64,000 nt of DNA from Nematostella vectensis (lineage: Eukaryota > Cnidaria > Anthozoa > Actiniaria > Edwardsiidae): contig NC_064035.1 in assembly GCF_932526225.1 (NCBI RefSeq), forward strand, positions 16,044,469-16,108,468. The letters are read 5' to 3'. This document shows, in pieces, positions 1 to 10,598 of this stretch (position 1 is its first letter; each line of letters opens with the position of its first letter). The translations under genes and the position numbers were made by a program. The notes beneath the pieces are model-generated. The model searched no databases and was not told where the DNA came from. It saw only the letters and a list, made by a program, of their open reading frames with translations.

Positions 1-112
1 GTACGCGTGATCGTGAGCTCAGCGGTGTTCTTCCTATATCGACCTGCTAGGTGGAATTCCTCAATTCATTTAGAATATGAACTTTCAATATTCCTTATTT
101 TTTGCCTCGCAG

Positions 113-226
113 TTGCTGGAAACTATCAACAAGGAAACCGCCGCGAAGCTTGGTCACTGCCCATACCACCAACATGGCTGCCGCGTCAACAACATTCCTA
201 TCTTTGCTGACTCCATCACTAAATAA
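113..226 (+). CDS. Terminal exon of small Cys-Pro protein gene, copy A (gene cut by window edge)
   Basis: This is the third and last coding exon of the gene described at 4108-5229. The window opens inside intron 2. The acceptor is the AG at 111-112 after a pyrimidine-rich stretch, and the exon runs 38 codons to TAA at 224-226. It encodes the C-terminal 37 residues, including the HCPY motif and a following GC. The protein sequence is identical to copies B and C. A run of AATAAA-like signals (around 288-300) follows. Exons 1 and 2 lie to the left of the window, so I cannot say whether copy A is complete. Confidence 0.8.
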   Translation: MLETINKETAAKLGHCPYHQHGCRVNNIPIFADSITK

Positions 227-389
227 GTACAAGAAAAAATGGCGACAGAAACCCCCTTATTCGTTCAGAATGTATAATCGAATACTAATAAATAAAGAAT
301 AGTCACTTTCCTGTTTGCAAGTCTTTACACAGGAAACTTTTAACACGACTTGGGTCCTGCTGACTAAGTTCAAACGTAGTATTATCCAT

Positions 390-466
390 GAGCCGTATTC
401 AATGCAAATGCTGCAAATGAATAGAGTCGATTGTTTCATCTATAGCATTTGCATTGAATACGGCTC
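390..466. repeat. Perfect 23-bp inverted repeat (hairpin), unit A
   Basis: Arms at 390-412 and 444-466 are exact reverse complements, separated by a 31-base loop. It lies just downstream of the small gene's terminal exon. The same hairpin is at 13040-13116. In unit B one arm is lost near 5398 and a half-arm reappears near 6870, so it has been a breakage or rearrangement point. Confidence 0.8.
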
Positions 467-679
467 ATTTGACCTTAGTTTAAAAAGCAACTGAAAAGGG
501 TATTATTTCTAACCAAACTTCCAAGCTTTTTTTTTATATAGGGCTTAGTTATAATGAAGCGTAGACCATATAAATTGAGTCAACGGTTTTTTTTAAAGAA
601 TTTTGTTTAAGCAAAAATAGGCTTTATCGAAAATATTTTTTTCGTTTTTTTGGGCTTGGATTTGAGGGGGAGCTTTTAA

Positions 680-1778
680 GGAGATTCACAACTACTATCT
701 TCTGCTACAGGGATCGGATCTTAAAACTGTTTGGCCATGCCATGTAGCTAGGGATGAACTTTATGAAAATGTAACATTTGTTTACATTGCTGTTTCTATA
801 GCAACGGAACGGTGAATCCGTTAAATTCACTATTCGCGAAGTGCTGTTCGCTACAGGGAAATTTTTAACAAATGAGCTATAGGATATTGTACATCAGACC
901 TTGGTCGACGTTTTATCAAAATCTATAAGAGGAATTCTAAAAAAAATTGTGGAATTTTTATTTTTAGTCACTCTGTTATTTACCTACTTTGAAATTCGCA
1001 CCTGAAAAAAATCCATAGCGGACAAATTGCTTTGTCTCATGTATTGTTGATTTCATTTCGTTGTACTTTTCGCATTCTTCCCGTGCTAATCTTCCACGGC
1101 TGGCTGCTTCTGAACTTCTGAATGGTCATTTATCACATCTTTTTCTTCTTTACGTGAATAGTTAAAAAAGTATAAGAAAGAAGTATAGTTAAAGCGAAGC
1201 TACAAAACAAGCGCAAAGTCGGCGCTTGAAATGCCCATTTTCAAAAAATCGCTTACTTACAACCCTTAAACGGATCTCAAAGTTAACCCGAATGTTTCTC
1301 AATATAATAATTTTATTCTACAAAAAGGACGAAAAAATTAATCGGCGAAATGTTATATGGCGGCCAAAAAAGTTCAATTTCTTCATTTTGAAAGTATCAT
1401 TTAGCCCCCAGAATGGCCCCTGAAACTTACGATCAACAAAACCGATTGCTTTCATTTTTGGTATGTTATTAGAAATAAGGGGTAGCCAAATAACAATGGT
1501 AAAAAAATCCTTGCCCTCGTATGGATTTTTTTCAGGTGCGGATTTCAGAGTAGGTAAATAACAGAGTGACTGAAAATAAAAATACGCCAATTTCTCGGAA
1601 TTCCTCTTATAGATTTTAATAAAACTTCCTCTAAATGTCGACCAAGGTCTGATGTACAATACCCTATAGCTTATTTGTTAGAAATTTCCCTGTAGCGAAC
1701 AGCACTTCGCGAATAGTGAATTTAACGGGTTCGCCGTTCCGTTGCCATAGAAACAGCAATGTAAACACATGTTACATT
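680..1778. mobile_element. Fold-back MITE (family c), unit A copy, right end truncated
   Basis: It begins GGAGATTC directly after TTAA (676-679). Two long arms (about 690-1000 and 1500-1778) are imperfect reverse complements around an AT-rich centre. No transposase is encoded. Compared with the complete copy at 26487-27548 it lacks roughly the last 100 bp, so the right TTAA is missing. Apparent open frames here are not genes. Confidence 0.75.
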
Positions 1779-2147
1779 GTCTAAGATAAGGCCTTCCAAG
1801 TTTTTTGAAGCACTCGATGTTGTATATGTATACAATCAGAAAGACAATATGTAGTAAAAAAAACGGGGGGGGCAAAAAAAGAAAGAAATACAAAACATTG
1901 TCTTATTTCTCTATTCCTGTATTTACAATACATTGGTTCCTATCAGTACCCTACGCTAGCCGGCTCGCATTCGCCGATATTCGCAAATGTTTTGTTTTCG
2001 AATAATTGGAACCCCTGTCGCGCGCGAGTGTTCGAATAACTTCGAATGAGAGCCGGCAAGCAGGCTATGTTATCGATATCACTGTCATCATCTTCTGCTC
2101 AATGCAAAAGACGCAGCCCTACAAATACGCGAACCATCCATGGACGC

Positions 2148-2384
2148 TTAGCTGTCGGCTCCGACCTTCTTTATCTCGAGCGAAGTCTTAATGTTCATGG
2201 CGGCTAGTTCGGCTACGAGGTATCGAAACACGTAAGGGAAAGCAAGGAGTTCAATGTGCTCGCTCGACTCACATGGCTTGCAGTACCAACGGCGCTCAGA
2301 GTGGGCGGCCGCCGCTGCCAGCTCGACTGGAGGCTTGTCTAGAAGTGGCGAAAGAAGGCTACCACATTGTGTGCACACGTGACC
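2148..2384 (-). pseudogene. Isolated duplicate of POLR1B terminal exon (unit A)
   Basis: This is a full-length copy of the last POLR1B exon (79 codons including stop; intact original at 14804-15040). The acceptor, the two CxxC pairs of the C-terminal zinc site (CTQC and CKPC) and the conserved [16 protein letters not shown] segment are all preserved. The upstream exons that should splice to it are absent from unit A, which breaks off at 3344 before exon 33. It therefore has no partner exons nearby. I treat it as a duplicated non-functional exon, although unusual long-range splicing from upstream could in principle use it. Confidence 0.85.
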
Positions 2385-2409
2385 CTGCGAATGACACAAT
2401 CAGCGTTAA

Positions 2410-2655
2410 GCCTCATTGTCACCAGTTTACTTCCGGTCGATTACGTAACAATCTCCGATGATTTTTAACGGAAAACGCGAAAAATATTTCAAAATATTGA
2501 AAGCAGTGTGTTTATTGAAAGTTTCTTTGAGGATGTGATTGATAATTTACAGCGTATGGCCTGTTTAATATCTCGGATTTTAATAGATTCTTTTGTCTTT
2601 TAACGGTTGAGGTTTTCCGTCGGACCTCCGGAAGTAAACTGGTGACAATGCGGCT
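2410..2655. mobile_element. TTAA MITE family a, unit A copy
   Basis: About 246 bp flanked by TTAA (2406-2409 and 2656-2659). Its inverted termini read GCCTCATTGTCACCAG and the reverse complement of AGCCGCATTGTCACCAG. It has no coding capacity. TTAA flanks suggest mobilisation by a piggyBac-like transposase; this is inferred from the target site only. Confidence 0.75.
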
Positions 2656-2659
2656 TTAA

Positions 2660-3190
2660 AGATGAGGTTCCGCTATAAAAGGGAAAGCTCCTCCCACCCC
2701 CGGACTCGAATTTGCAATTATAATCATAACACTGCAACGATAGCAGTCACAAATTATAAGCCTTCTGTAAAATTGCTTATCTCTGAGCCTCAGTCGGCTG
2801 GAATAAAACTATTTTTGCACAGGTAACAAGACAGTTGTGTTAAGAGATTGTTGAATTAGTTATTTGCTGTCCACTCACGTTTTCGGTGCAAAATTTCAAA
2901 TTTCGCGCTATCCATAATCTAGCGCACCTGCATAAATTATTATCGCTGATGAAAATGCTCGTATTTTAGAGCGCACACAGGTTGGTATAGCATTATTTTA
3001 CGATAGATAGAAACATTTTTAGATGGACAACTTTAGGAATGATATTTATTTTGGTTTAGAATATATGTTTTGAATTTAGCGCTCAGAGCAGTTGTCCTGA
3101 CATGTTCACTCATTGACGGCTGATTGATAACTGATTGTTCTTGAGCCCGGGGTTGAAAGGAGCTTTCCCTTTTATAGCGGAACCTCGTGT
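2660..3190. mobile_element. TTAA MITE family b, unit A copy
   Basis: About 530 bp with terminal inverted repeats of roughly 28 bp, centred on AGGTTCCGCTATAAAAGGGA and its reverse complement, flanked by TTAA (2656-2659 and 3191-3194). It shares its left TTAA with the adjacent family a element, so one inserted at the edge of the other before the segment was duplicated. Confidence 0.8.
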
Positions 3191-3983
3191 TTAAAGTACA
3201 GGTAGCAGAAAAATCAATAAATTCTCGAATCAGTTGCAATTGTTGTTTTTCCTCGTTGTCGCCGTCGATGCCAACATATACTTATAGCGATATGGTCGAC
3301 GTTAATACATATACAAACCACCAACAAAATATTCTCAGCACATACCATAAATCTATAAGTCAAATCCGATAATAAATGTCCCGTGGAATTACGGCAATTA
3401 CATAAAAAAACCCTCTATTTGTTCTTTCGGGGGTGGTCAGATTTTTATCAGAAAACTCACCCCCTCCATCCCCTCCCCCCCCCAAAAAAAAAAAAAACCT
3501 GGGTACAGGCCTGCATGCTCCCGTGCAGTCGAAAGAACGTGGAGTGAAACAATCTCAAACTTATCCACAATATATAGCCGGGGAGATGCTAGAATTGCGA
3601 AACGTAGATGCACGTCTGCACTGGGAAAAGGAAACACACGTGCAATGGTGGAATTTGGCCTATTGTAGGAAACCCTATTGAGAATAATACATGCCCAGGA
3701 TTATCACAAGTCAAGGATAAATTCCGACTCCTCCCCCTTCTCCTCTTACAGTAATGTATCAACTGATAGACTTGAAAGAAGGTGCTGAGGCCTTGAACAA
3801 TCATACCATAGTCCAAGCGTTTTGAGTTCTATTGGATGACACGAATGGAATTTCAATTTCCCATTATTGAATTATTGAGGCTTTTGTCCTACCTTGAATA
3901 CACAGTATGTAAGGTCCGTGACCCCGCACTTCCCGTGGTTTCCTGGACAATGTAGCGACAGGTATGGGACTTTGATCTAGTTT

Positions 3984-4034
3984 AACCGGTTTCGTCAGGC
4001 TATCTAGCCGGTTTCGCCAGGCTGGCTATATAAG
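3984..4034 (+). promoter_or_regulatory. Core promoter of small Cys-Pro gene, copy B
   Basis: A TATA box (TATATAAG, 4027-4034) lies about 75 bp before the start codon. Just upstream is a twice-repeated CCGGTTTCGYCAGGCT motif. The first copy contains the palindrome AACCGGTT, which matches the Grainyhead-type consensus. The same arrangement precedes copy C. Binding is inferred from the motif alone. Confidence 0.6.
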
Positions 4035-4107
4035 TTGAAATTCGTAGATTTCAGCTGATCATAGCTGGTGAGGGTTATAGGACTAACATCCCAGACTACT
4101 GCAAATC

Positions 4108-5229
4108 ATGGCTAACAAGGTAGGGCTTTTTATGGAAGCTTACACATAATATGAGTTATTAGAGGGACTACCATTGAGAATCTTCTGTCACGCGGTAAAT
4201 TGTAGTTATTAATTTTTTCAAGAATATTCTTCAATGACGCGGTAAAACTTGCAGAGGAACCAAATTAATTTTTATTTGGATTTCTTGAATATGATTTAGA
4301 GGGTAGAGCTTATTAAATGAAAGAATGGATGGATTGCTTGGTCTATTCTCCAGTACGGGAGTCTTCAGCAAAGTAGAACCTCCTTTTTCGAGCCAAACAA
4401 TTCCCCGTTAACTTTGGACTAGGACTATATGTCCTTCCCTTGTCCACATTATTGCACGTTTACTTTATCAACATTGGAAATGTTGCAAATCAATCTTTCG
4501 TTCCCCTTAGGGTGACGTTTCAATCGAGTACATCATCAAGAACTGCAAAGCCTTCAAGTCAGGAGGATGCCCTTACAACGACCCAAGGCTCAAAGGCGTC
4601 GCTGCCAAGTGTCCCGCATTCAAAGACTCCAAGGGTAACTTAGCCTGCCCCTTCAAGGCCCGAGCAGACAACACTTACGAGCTCCGGGCGCTCATGAGCG
4701 AGATGAAGGAGAAGTGCACAGGAAAAGAGGAGTACACCAAGTTCTTTAAGGTACCATGAATTGTCAAGTAATTTTATTATACAAGGTTCAGCATTTATAT
4801 ACACACATTATAAGGCGTATTGAGGCGTGTCCGTAGCGGATCCATGTAAATCAAGGCTAACATGACATTGCTGCTAGAGTTCACTAGAATTAACCTGCGT
4901 TGACAGCCGAACTTTACCCCGGAAAATAAAAGATATACCTGTCTAAATATTGATCTTGTAACATATCAATCAGGTGCAGCAATAATCCTGTGTAATATGT
5001 TACGTACGCGTGATCGTGAGCTCAGCGGTGTTCTTCCTATATCGACCTGCTAGGTGGAAGTCCTCAATTCATTTAGAATATGAACTTTCAATATTCCTTA
5101 TTTTTTGCCTCGCAGTTGCTGGAAACTATCAACAAGGAAACCGCCGCGAAGCTTGGTCACTGCCCATACCACCAACATGGCTGCCGCGTCAACAACATTC
5201 CTATCTTTGCTGACTCCATCACTAAATAA
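4108..5229 (+). CDS. Small cysteine-proline motif protein, copy B (3 exons, 121 aa)
   Basis: Exons 4108-4119, 4511-4750 and 5116-5229 join in phase 0 with GT-AG introns. Exon 1 codes only MANK, following a TATA promoter. The 121-residue product has no signal peptide or membrane segment, so it is probably cytosolic. It has seven cysteines (16, 24, 38, 50, 73, 100, 107), four of them in Cys-Pro motifs: CPY at 24, CPAF at 38, CPF at 50 and CPYH at 100. The centre (55-80) is charged and probably helical. I do not recognise the family with certainty. Cys-Pro motifs can ligate haem in regulatory proteins, so haem or metal binding is a guess. It differs from copy C at one residue (Val versus Leu in exon 2). 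AATAAA-type signals follow the stop. The gene faces the 3' end of the broken POLR1B copy in the same unit. Confidence 0.78.
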
Positions 5230-5556
5230 GTACAAGAAAAAATGGCGACAGAAACCCCCTTATTCGTTCAGAATGTATAATCGAATACTAATAAACAAAG
5301 AATAAAGTCGCTTTCCTGTTTGCATGTCTTCACACAGGAAACTTTTAACACGACTTGGGTCCTGCTGACCAAGTTCAAAAGTAGTATTATCCATGAGCCT
5401 TTTGACCATGAGCCATTTGACCTTAGTTTAAAAAGCAGCTGAAAAGGGTATTAATTCTAACCAAACTTCCAAGCTTTTTTTATATAGGACTTAGTTATAA
5501 TGAAGCGTAGACCATATAAATTGAGTCAACGGTTTTTTTAAGAATTTTGTTAAAGT

Positions 5557-5698
5557 GTCGACCAAGGTCTGATGTACAATACCCTATAGCTTATTTGTTA
5601 AAAATTTCCCTGTAGCGAACAGCACTTCGCGAATAGTGAATTTAACGGGTTCGCCGTTCCGTTGCCATAGAAACAGAAATGTAAACACATGTTACATT
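5557..5698. mobile_element. Fragment of fold-back MITE (family c), right arm only
   Basis: This matches the right arm of the unit A and C elements (equivalent to about 1637-1778) and is joined directly to sequence that normally lies left of the element. The element's left arm and centre are missing here, consistent with an internal deletion in unit B. Confidence 0.7.
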
Positions 5699-6305
5699 GT
5701 CTAAGATAAGGCCTTCCAAGTTTTCTGAAGCACTCTATTTTGTATATGTATACAATCAGAAAGACAATATGTAGTAAAAAAAACGGGGGGGGGGGGGGGG
5801 CAAAAAAAGAAAGAAATACCAAACATTGTCTTATTTCTCTATTCCTGTATTTACAATACATTGGGTCCTATCAGTACCCTACGCTAGCCGGCTCGCATTC
5901 GCCGATATTCGGAAATGTTTTGTTTTCGAATAATTGGAACCCCTGTCGCGCGCGAGTGTTCGAATAACTTCGAATGAGAGCCGGCAAGCAGGCTATGTTA
6001 TCGATATCACTGCCATCATCTTCTGCTCAATGCAAAAGACGCAGCCCTACAAATACGCGAACCATCCATGGACGCTTAGCTGTCGGCTCCGACCTTCTTT
6101 ATCTCGAGCGAAGTCTTAATGTTCATGGCGGCTAGTTCGGCTACGAGGTATCGAAACACGTAAGGGAAAGCAAGGAGTCCAATGTACGTAGACCATATAA
6201 ATTGAGTCAACGGTTTTTTTAAGAATTTTGTTAAAGCAAAAATAGGCTTTATCGAAAATATTTTTTTTCGATTTTTTGGGCTTGGATTTGAAGGGGAGCT
6301 TTTAA

Positions 6306-7565
6306 GGAGATTCACAACTCGTATCTTCTGCTACAGGGATCGGATCTTAAAACTGTTTGGCCATGCCATGTAGCTAGGGATGAACTTAATGAAAATGTAA
6401 CATTTGTTTACATTGCTGTTTCTATAGCAACGGAACGGTGAATCCGTTAAATTCACTATTCGCGAAGTGCTGTTCGCTACAGGGAAATTTTTAACAAATG
6501 AGCTATAGGATATTGTACATCAGACCTTGGTCGACGTTTTATCAAAATCTATAAGAGGAATTCTAAAAAAAATTGTGGAATTTTTATTTTTAGTCACTCT
6601 GTTATTTACCTACTTTGAAATTCGCACCTGAAAAAAATCCATAGCGGACAAATTGCTTTGTCTCATGTATTGTTGATTTCATTTCGTTGTACTTTTCGCA
6701 TTCTTCCCGTGCTAATCTTCCACGGCTGGCTGCTTCTGAACTTCTGAATGGTCATTTATCACATCTTTTTCTTCTTTACGTGAATAGTTAAAAAAGTATA
6801 AAAAAGAAGTATAGTTAAAGCGAAGCTACAAAACAAGCGCAAATGAATAAAGTCGATTGTTTCATCGACATTTGCAGCATTTGCATTGAATACGGCTCAT
6901 TTGACCTTAGTTTAAAAAGCAGCTGAAAAGGGTATTAATTCTAACCAAACTTCCAAGCTTTTTTTATATAGGACTTAGTTATAATGAAGCGTAGACCATA
7001 TAAATTGAGTCAACGGTTTTTTTAAGAATTTTGTTTAAGCAAAAATAGGCTTTATCGAAAATATTTGTTTTCGATTTTTTGGGCTTGGATTTGAAGGGGA
7101 GCTTTTAAGGAGATTCACAACTCGTATCTTCTGCTACAGGGATCGGATCTTAAAACTGTTTGGCCATGCCATGTAGCTAGGGATGAACTTTATGAAAATG
7201 TAACATTTGTTTACATTGCTGTTTCTATAGCAACGGAACGGTGAATCCGTTAAATTCACTATTCGCGAAGTGCTGTTCGCTACAGGGAAATTTTTAACAA
7301 ATGAGCTATAGGATATTGTACATCAGACCTTGGTCGACGTTTTATCAAAATCTATAAGAGGAATTCTAAAAAATTGTGGAATTTTTATTTTTAGTCACTC
7401 TGTTATTTACCTACTTTGACATTCGCACCTGAAAAAAATCCATAGCGGACAAATTGCTTTGTCTCATGTATTGTTGATTTCATTTCGTTGTACTCTTCGC
7501 ATTCTTCCCGTGCTAATCTTCCACGGCTGGCTGCTTCTGAACTTATGAATGGTCATTTATCACAT
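6306..7565. mobile_element. Two tandem half-copies of fold-back MITE (family c)
   Basis: The left half of the element, beginning GGAGATTC after TTAA, occurs at 6306-6840 and again at 7109-7565 in direct orientation. Between them lies flanking sequence with a half-hairpin (about 6840-6900). The block interrupts the duplicated POLR1B terminal exon. Confidence 0.7.
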
Positions 7566-7574
7566 CAGCGTTAA

Positions 7575-7820
7575 GCCGCATTGTTACCAGTTTACTTCCG
7601 GTCGATTACGTAACAATCTCCGATGATTTTTAACGGAAAACGCGAAAAATATTTCAAAATATTGAAAGCAGTGTGTTTATTGAAAGTTTCTTTGAGGATG
7701 TGATTGATAATTTAGAGCGTATGGCCTGTTTAATATCTCGGATTTTAATAAATTCTTTTGTCTTTTAACAGTTGAGGTTTTCCGCCGGACCTCCGGAAGT
7801 AAACTGGTGACAATGCGGCT
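7575..7820. mobile_element. TTAA MITE family a, unit B copy
   Basis: Same element as 2410-2655, with TTAA at 7571-7574 and 7821-7824 and matching inverted ends. It diverges by a few bases from the unit A and C copies. Confidence 0.75.
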
Positions 7821-7824
7821 TTAA

Positions 7825-8358
7825 ACAAGAGGTTCCGCTATAAAAGGGAAAGCTCCTCCCACCCCTGGGCTCGAATTTGCAATTATAATCATAAACTGCA
7901 ACGATAGCAGTCACAAATTATAAGCCTTCTGTAAAATTGCTTATCTCTGAGCCTCAGTCGGCTGGAATAAAACTATTTTTGCACAGGTAACAAGACAGTT
8001 GTGTTAAGAGATTGTTGAATTAGTTATTTGCTGTCCACTCAGGTTTTCGGTGCAAAATTTTAAATTTTGCGCTATCCATAATCTAGCGCACCTGCATAAA
8101 TTATTCTCGCGCTGTGATGAAAATGCTCGTATTTTAGAGCGCACACAGGTTGGTATAACATTATTTTACGAAAGATAGAAACATTTTTAGATGGACAACT
8201 TTAGGAATGATATTTATTTTGGTTTAGAATATATGTTTTGAATTTAGCGCTCAGAGCAGTTGTCCTGACATGTTCACTCATTGACGGCTGATTGATAACT
8301 GATTGTTCTTGAGCCCGGGGTTGAAAGGAGCTTTCCCTTTTATAGCGGAACCTCGTGT
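7825..8358. mobile_element. TTAA MITE family b, unit B copy
   Basis: Same element as 2660-3190, with inverted ends ACAAGAGGTTCCGC and its partner near 8344-8358, between TTAA sites at 7821-7824 and 8359-8362. Confidence 0.75.
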
Positions 8359-9224
8359 TTAAAGTGCAGGTAGCAGAAAAATCAATAAATTCTCGAATCA
8401 GTTGCAATTGTTGTTTTTCCTCGTTGTCGCCGTCGATGCCAACATATACTTATAGCGATATGGTCGACGTTAATACAAATACAAACCACCAACAAAATAT
8501 TCTCAGCACATTTCACGCCATCAAAAGCTTTTCACCAGCTCTTTCAGCCATTCTTACCATAGTTTTATTGGAGCAGTTGAAAAGGCGATCTTGGAGAAGA
8601 AAGGAAGTGCCGTGGGCGAGTAACGCATCTCTCTCCATCTCTCCGAAACGGATACCTCCCTGCCGCTTACGACCCTACAAAACATAACGTAAACCTTAAG
8701 GATATAGTATCACGACTCGTCAGGGGCTGTCGAAAACAGGGACTGGCAGACGCTCAGTTATCTGTCTCGATCCGTCATGCAATTCGTCTGTCCTTGCATA
8801 GGGGCCATTTATAAAACGTGACCTCAGATCTTTTATCCGGCATGCAAAACAAGGAAAGCGGATGATTTGAATCGGAATTAAGTAGCAATGGACGATGGAC
8901 GGATTTAAAGGACGTCTCATTATATCTTCGTTATATCATATGACCGCCGACTGTCAATCGTGAGGTGAAGTTCCCCAGCATGGCCATCGAGCCTCACTTA
9001 TTAGGTAAATACCAGTAAATAACCATACCTGGACAGGCTGGTGCGTCAGTGCGTCTATGGGCCCCGTTGTTCGGACCTGTTCAAAGGAACACGAGCTAAG
9101 AAACGAGTTACCTATAACATACGATCGGGTATGGACTTGAAGGTTCCAACTTCTAAGCTAAATCAATGTTTCAACGACCAGGAAGACTTTTTGCCTTCAA
9201 GCACAAAATCACCAGCCCTCCCAA

Positions 9225-9400
9225 TGTGACTAAAGATGACGAGTCTGCAGCGTCAGAACGTTGTAATGATCACCGTAGCATCCGGCAGACGTCACCACGT
9301 GACCAAGCTCCAGTAAAACACCAGGTCAAGGCACGTGACATCTCGTCTCCGAGCCAATCAGATGACACGCATAACGAAACGTCATCACTCGCTGTTCCAC
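9225..9400. repeat. Diverged CCAAT/CRE-containing repeat, unit B
   Basis: Related to 16962-17142 (its duplicate) and more distantly to 17853-18041 and 18450-18645. Shared features are the string GTCAGAACGTTGT, several CACGTGAC-like words, and an end reading AGCCAATCAGATGACACGCA. It lies between duplicated POLR1B exons 31 and 32. Confidence 0.55.
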
Positions 9401-9885
9401 CAAAATATATATATATATATATATTCGGTAGCATTTGAAAACTGACCGCTTCATTTGTCTAGCATGCAGGCAACCGTGTCTCATTGACTAAACACCCGAT
9501 TACATTTCTGCCTGCCTATAGCGTTGGTGGAGAACCTGGGATGATCAAGCTACTATATTTGCTGACCTGGAATTTGTCTGCCACCATGTGCCGCAGTCTC
9601 TGGTAGTACACCACACCCATAAAGATATCAGATAACAGATGTTTCTGTTTAAAAAATCTCTGTATCTCAGTGGTACAGTAAACACCAGCGTATACGAACC
9701 TTGAGATTAAGAACCTACAGAGGCGGAAATTTTGCATTTTAAGCACCCTTTTCATAAAAGCTTATTCAAGCCTTGTGGGGAAGAACAGGTTGTTATGAAA
9801 GATCACTCATATGTTGTCAAAATTCTGGATATAATTAATATGAGCTATTAAATGCAAGAAAGGACCCGTCATTTTGTAGTCTCCT

Positions 9886-10430
9886 TCGCAGCCCCAAGCG
9901 GTAGGAGTCACACAGCGCTCCCCGCCCGTAGGGGCTGCTCAGATTCGAACCACATTCCTTTTCCGCTTTTAGCCAATCAAATTTTGGGTACCATATTTCG
10001 GGAACCGTTCGCGCCATGGCAAGCAAACCAATCACGATCCGTGTATTATCATTCAAAGAAAAAGCGTGAGAACCAACACGTGTTTGTTTAGTGCTAGTAA
10101 TCCCTGTGAAATGCGGGAATGTTCGAAACACAAGACCAAACTGTTGCACTTGTTGACAAGATTCTGGTAAATTGGGGTAAAAAAAACCCTTTATAGGGAG
10201 TCTTGTTTGGTCCAGCATCCTAAATCATTCTCGAAGTCATCATGGGAGAAAGAAGCGCAAGTAGTACATGGCGTTGCGACGGGAAAGTGCAACACTTTCG
10301 AAGCTTTGGGTGTTTTCCCATCGCCTGCAGCGCTAAGCAGACGCTTGATTCTCGTTTTTTTCTCATTTGAATGCACTTTTTATTACTTTTTGTACAGTCT
10401 GAAGATTATCTTTTGCTCTTTGAATTCCTC
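9886..10430. other. Unique spacer between units B and C, no gene seen
   Basis: This stretch is not repeated elsewhere in the window. Short open frames on both strands overlap one another, lack splice or start context, and resemble no family I know. I see no RNA gene. Confidence 0.5.
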
Positions 10431-10484
10431 AGTTCATTTAGAATATGACCTTTCAATATTCCTTATTTATTTTTTGCCTCGCAG

Positions 10485-10598
10485 TTGCTGGAAAATACCA
10501 ACAAGGAAACCGCCGCGAAGCTTGGTCACTGCCTATACCACCAACATGGCTGCCGCCTCAACAACATCCCTATCTTAGATGACTCCATCACTAAATAA
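10485..10598 (+). pseudogene. Orphan, diverged terminal exon of small Cys-Pro gene
   Basis: This is an exon 3 copy with its acceptor and stop intact (38 codons) but more diverged than the others. The conserved HCPY motif has become HCLY, and several other residues differ. No exon 1 or exon 2 occurs in the preceding 5 kb other than those of copy B, which has its own exon 3. It sits in the spacer between units B and C with about 400 bp of matching downstream flank. It looks like the remnant of an older, mostly deleted copy. Confidence 0.8.

Larger units (their letters stand above)
1..3344. repeat. Segmental duplication unit A (truncated copy)
   Basis: This block is nearly identical to 12651-15980, with only scattered single-base and small indel differences. 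It holds exon 3 of the small Cys-Pro gene (+), a fold-back element, the last exon of POLR1B (-) and two adjacent TTAA MITEs. The left end is cut by the window. The right end stops abruptly near 3344 inside sequence that elsewhere continues to POLR1B exon 33, and joins directly to the start of unit B. The missing right part shows a deletion at the unit junction. Confidence 0.9.
6076..9627 (-). pseudogene. Broken duplicate of POLR1B 3' exons (unit B)
   Basis: Pieces corresponding to POLR1B exons 31 to 34 are present in order on the - strand. Exon 31 survives only from about 9627 down to 9567, because a deletion removed its 5' half and acceptor. Exon 32 (9029-9076) and exon 33 (8558-8674) are intact, with one Asp to Asn change in exon 33. 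The terminal exon keeps only its last 35 or so codons (about 6183 down to 6076) and has lost its acceptor and the CxxC zinc pairs to inserted fold-back sequence. It cannot make the polymerase C-terminus and is a duplicated pseudogene fragment. Confidence 0.88.
3345..9885. repeat. Segmental duplication unit B (rearranged copy)
   Basis: The start at 3345 matches 11004 onward, and the end near 9885 matches 17762, so the copied segment was about 6.7 kb and included POLR1B intron 30 through the small gene's promoter. Unit B is rearranged. Between 6183 and 7566 the 5' part of the POLR1B terminal exon is replaced by two tandem half-copies of the fold-back element. Around 9628 about 150 bp, including an exon acceptor, is deleted. 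The small gene within it (4108-5229) is intact. Confidence 0.88.

Noticed and set aside
1318..1893. Open frames at 1318-1659 and 1678-1893 (-), repeated in unit C, as conserved genes
   Set aside because: They lie within or overlap the arms and flank of the fold-back MITE, so their repetition is explained by the element.
3033..3239. 68-codon frame conserved in three units
   Set aside because: It is internal to, and partly overlaps the end of, TTAA MITE family b; conservation follows from segmental duplication.
9403..9424. AT dinucleotide run as an origin or regulatory element
   Set aside because: It is a simple microsatellite in a duplicated intron, altered in unit C, with no other supporting signal.
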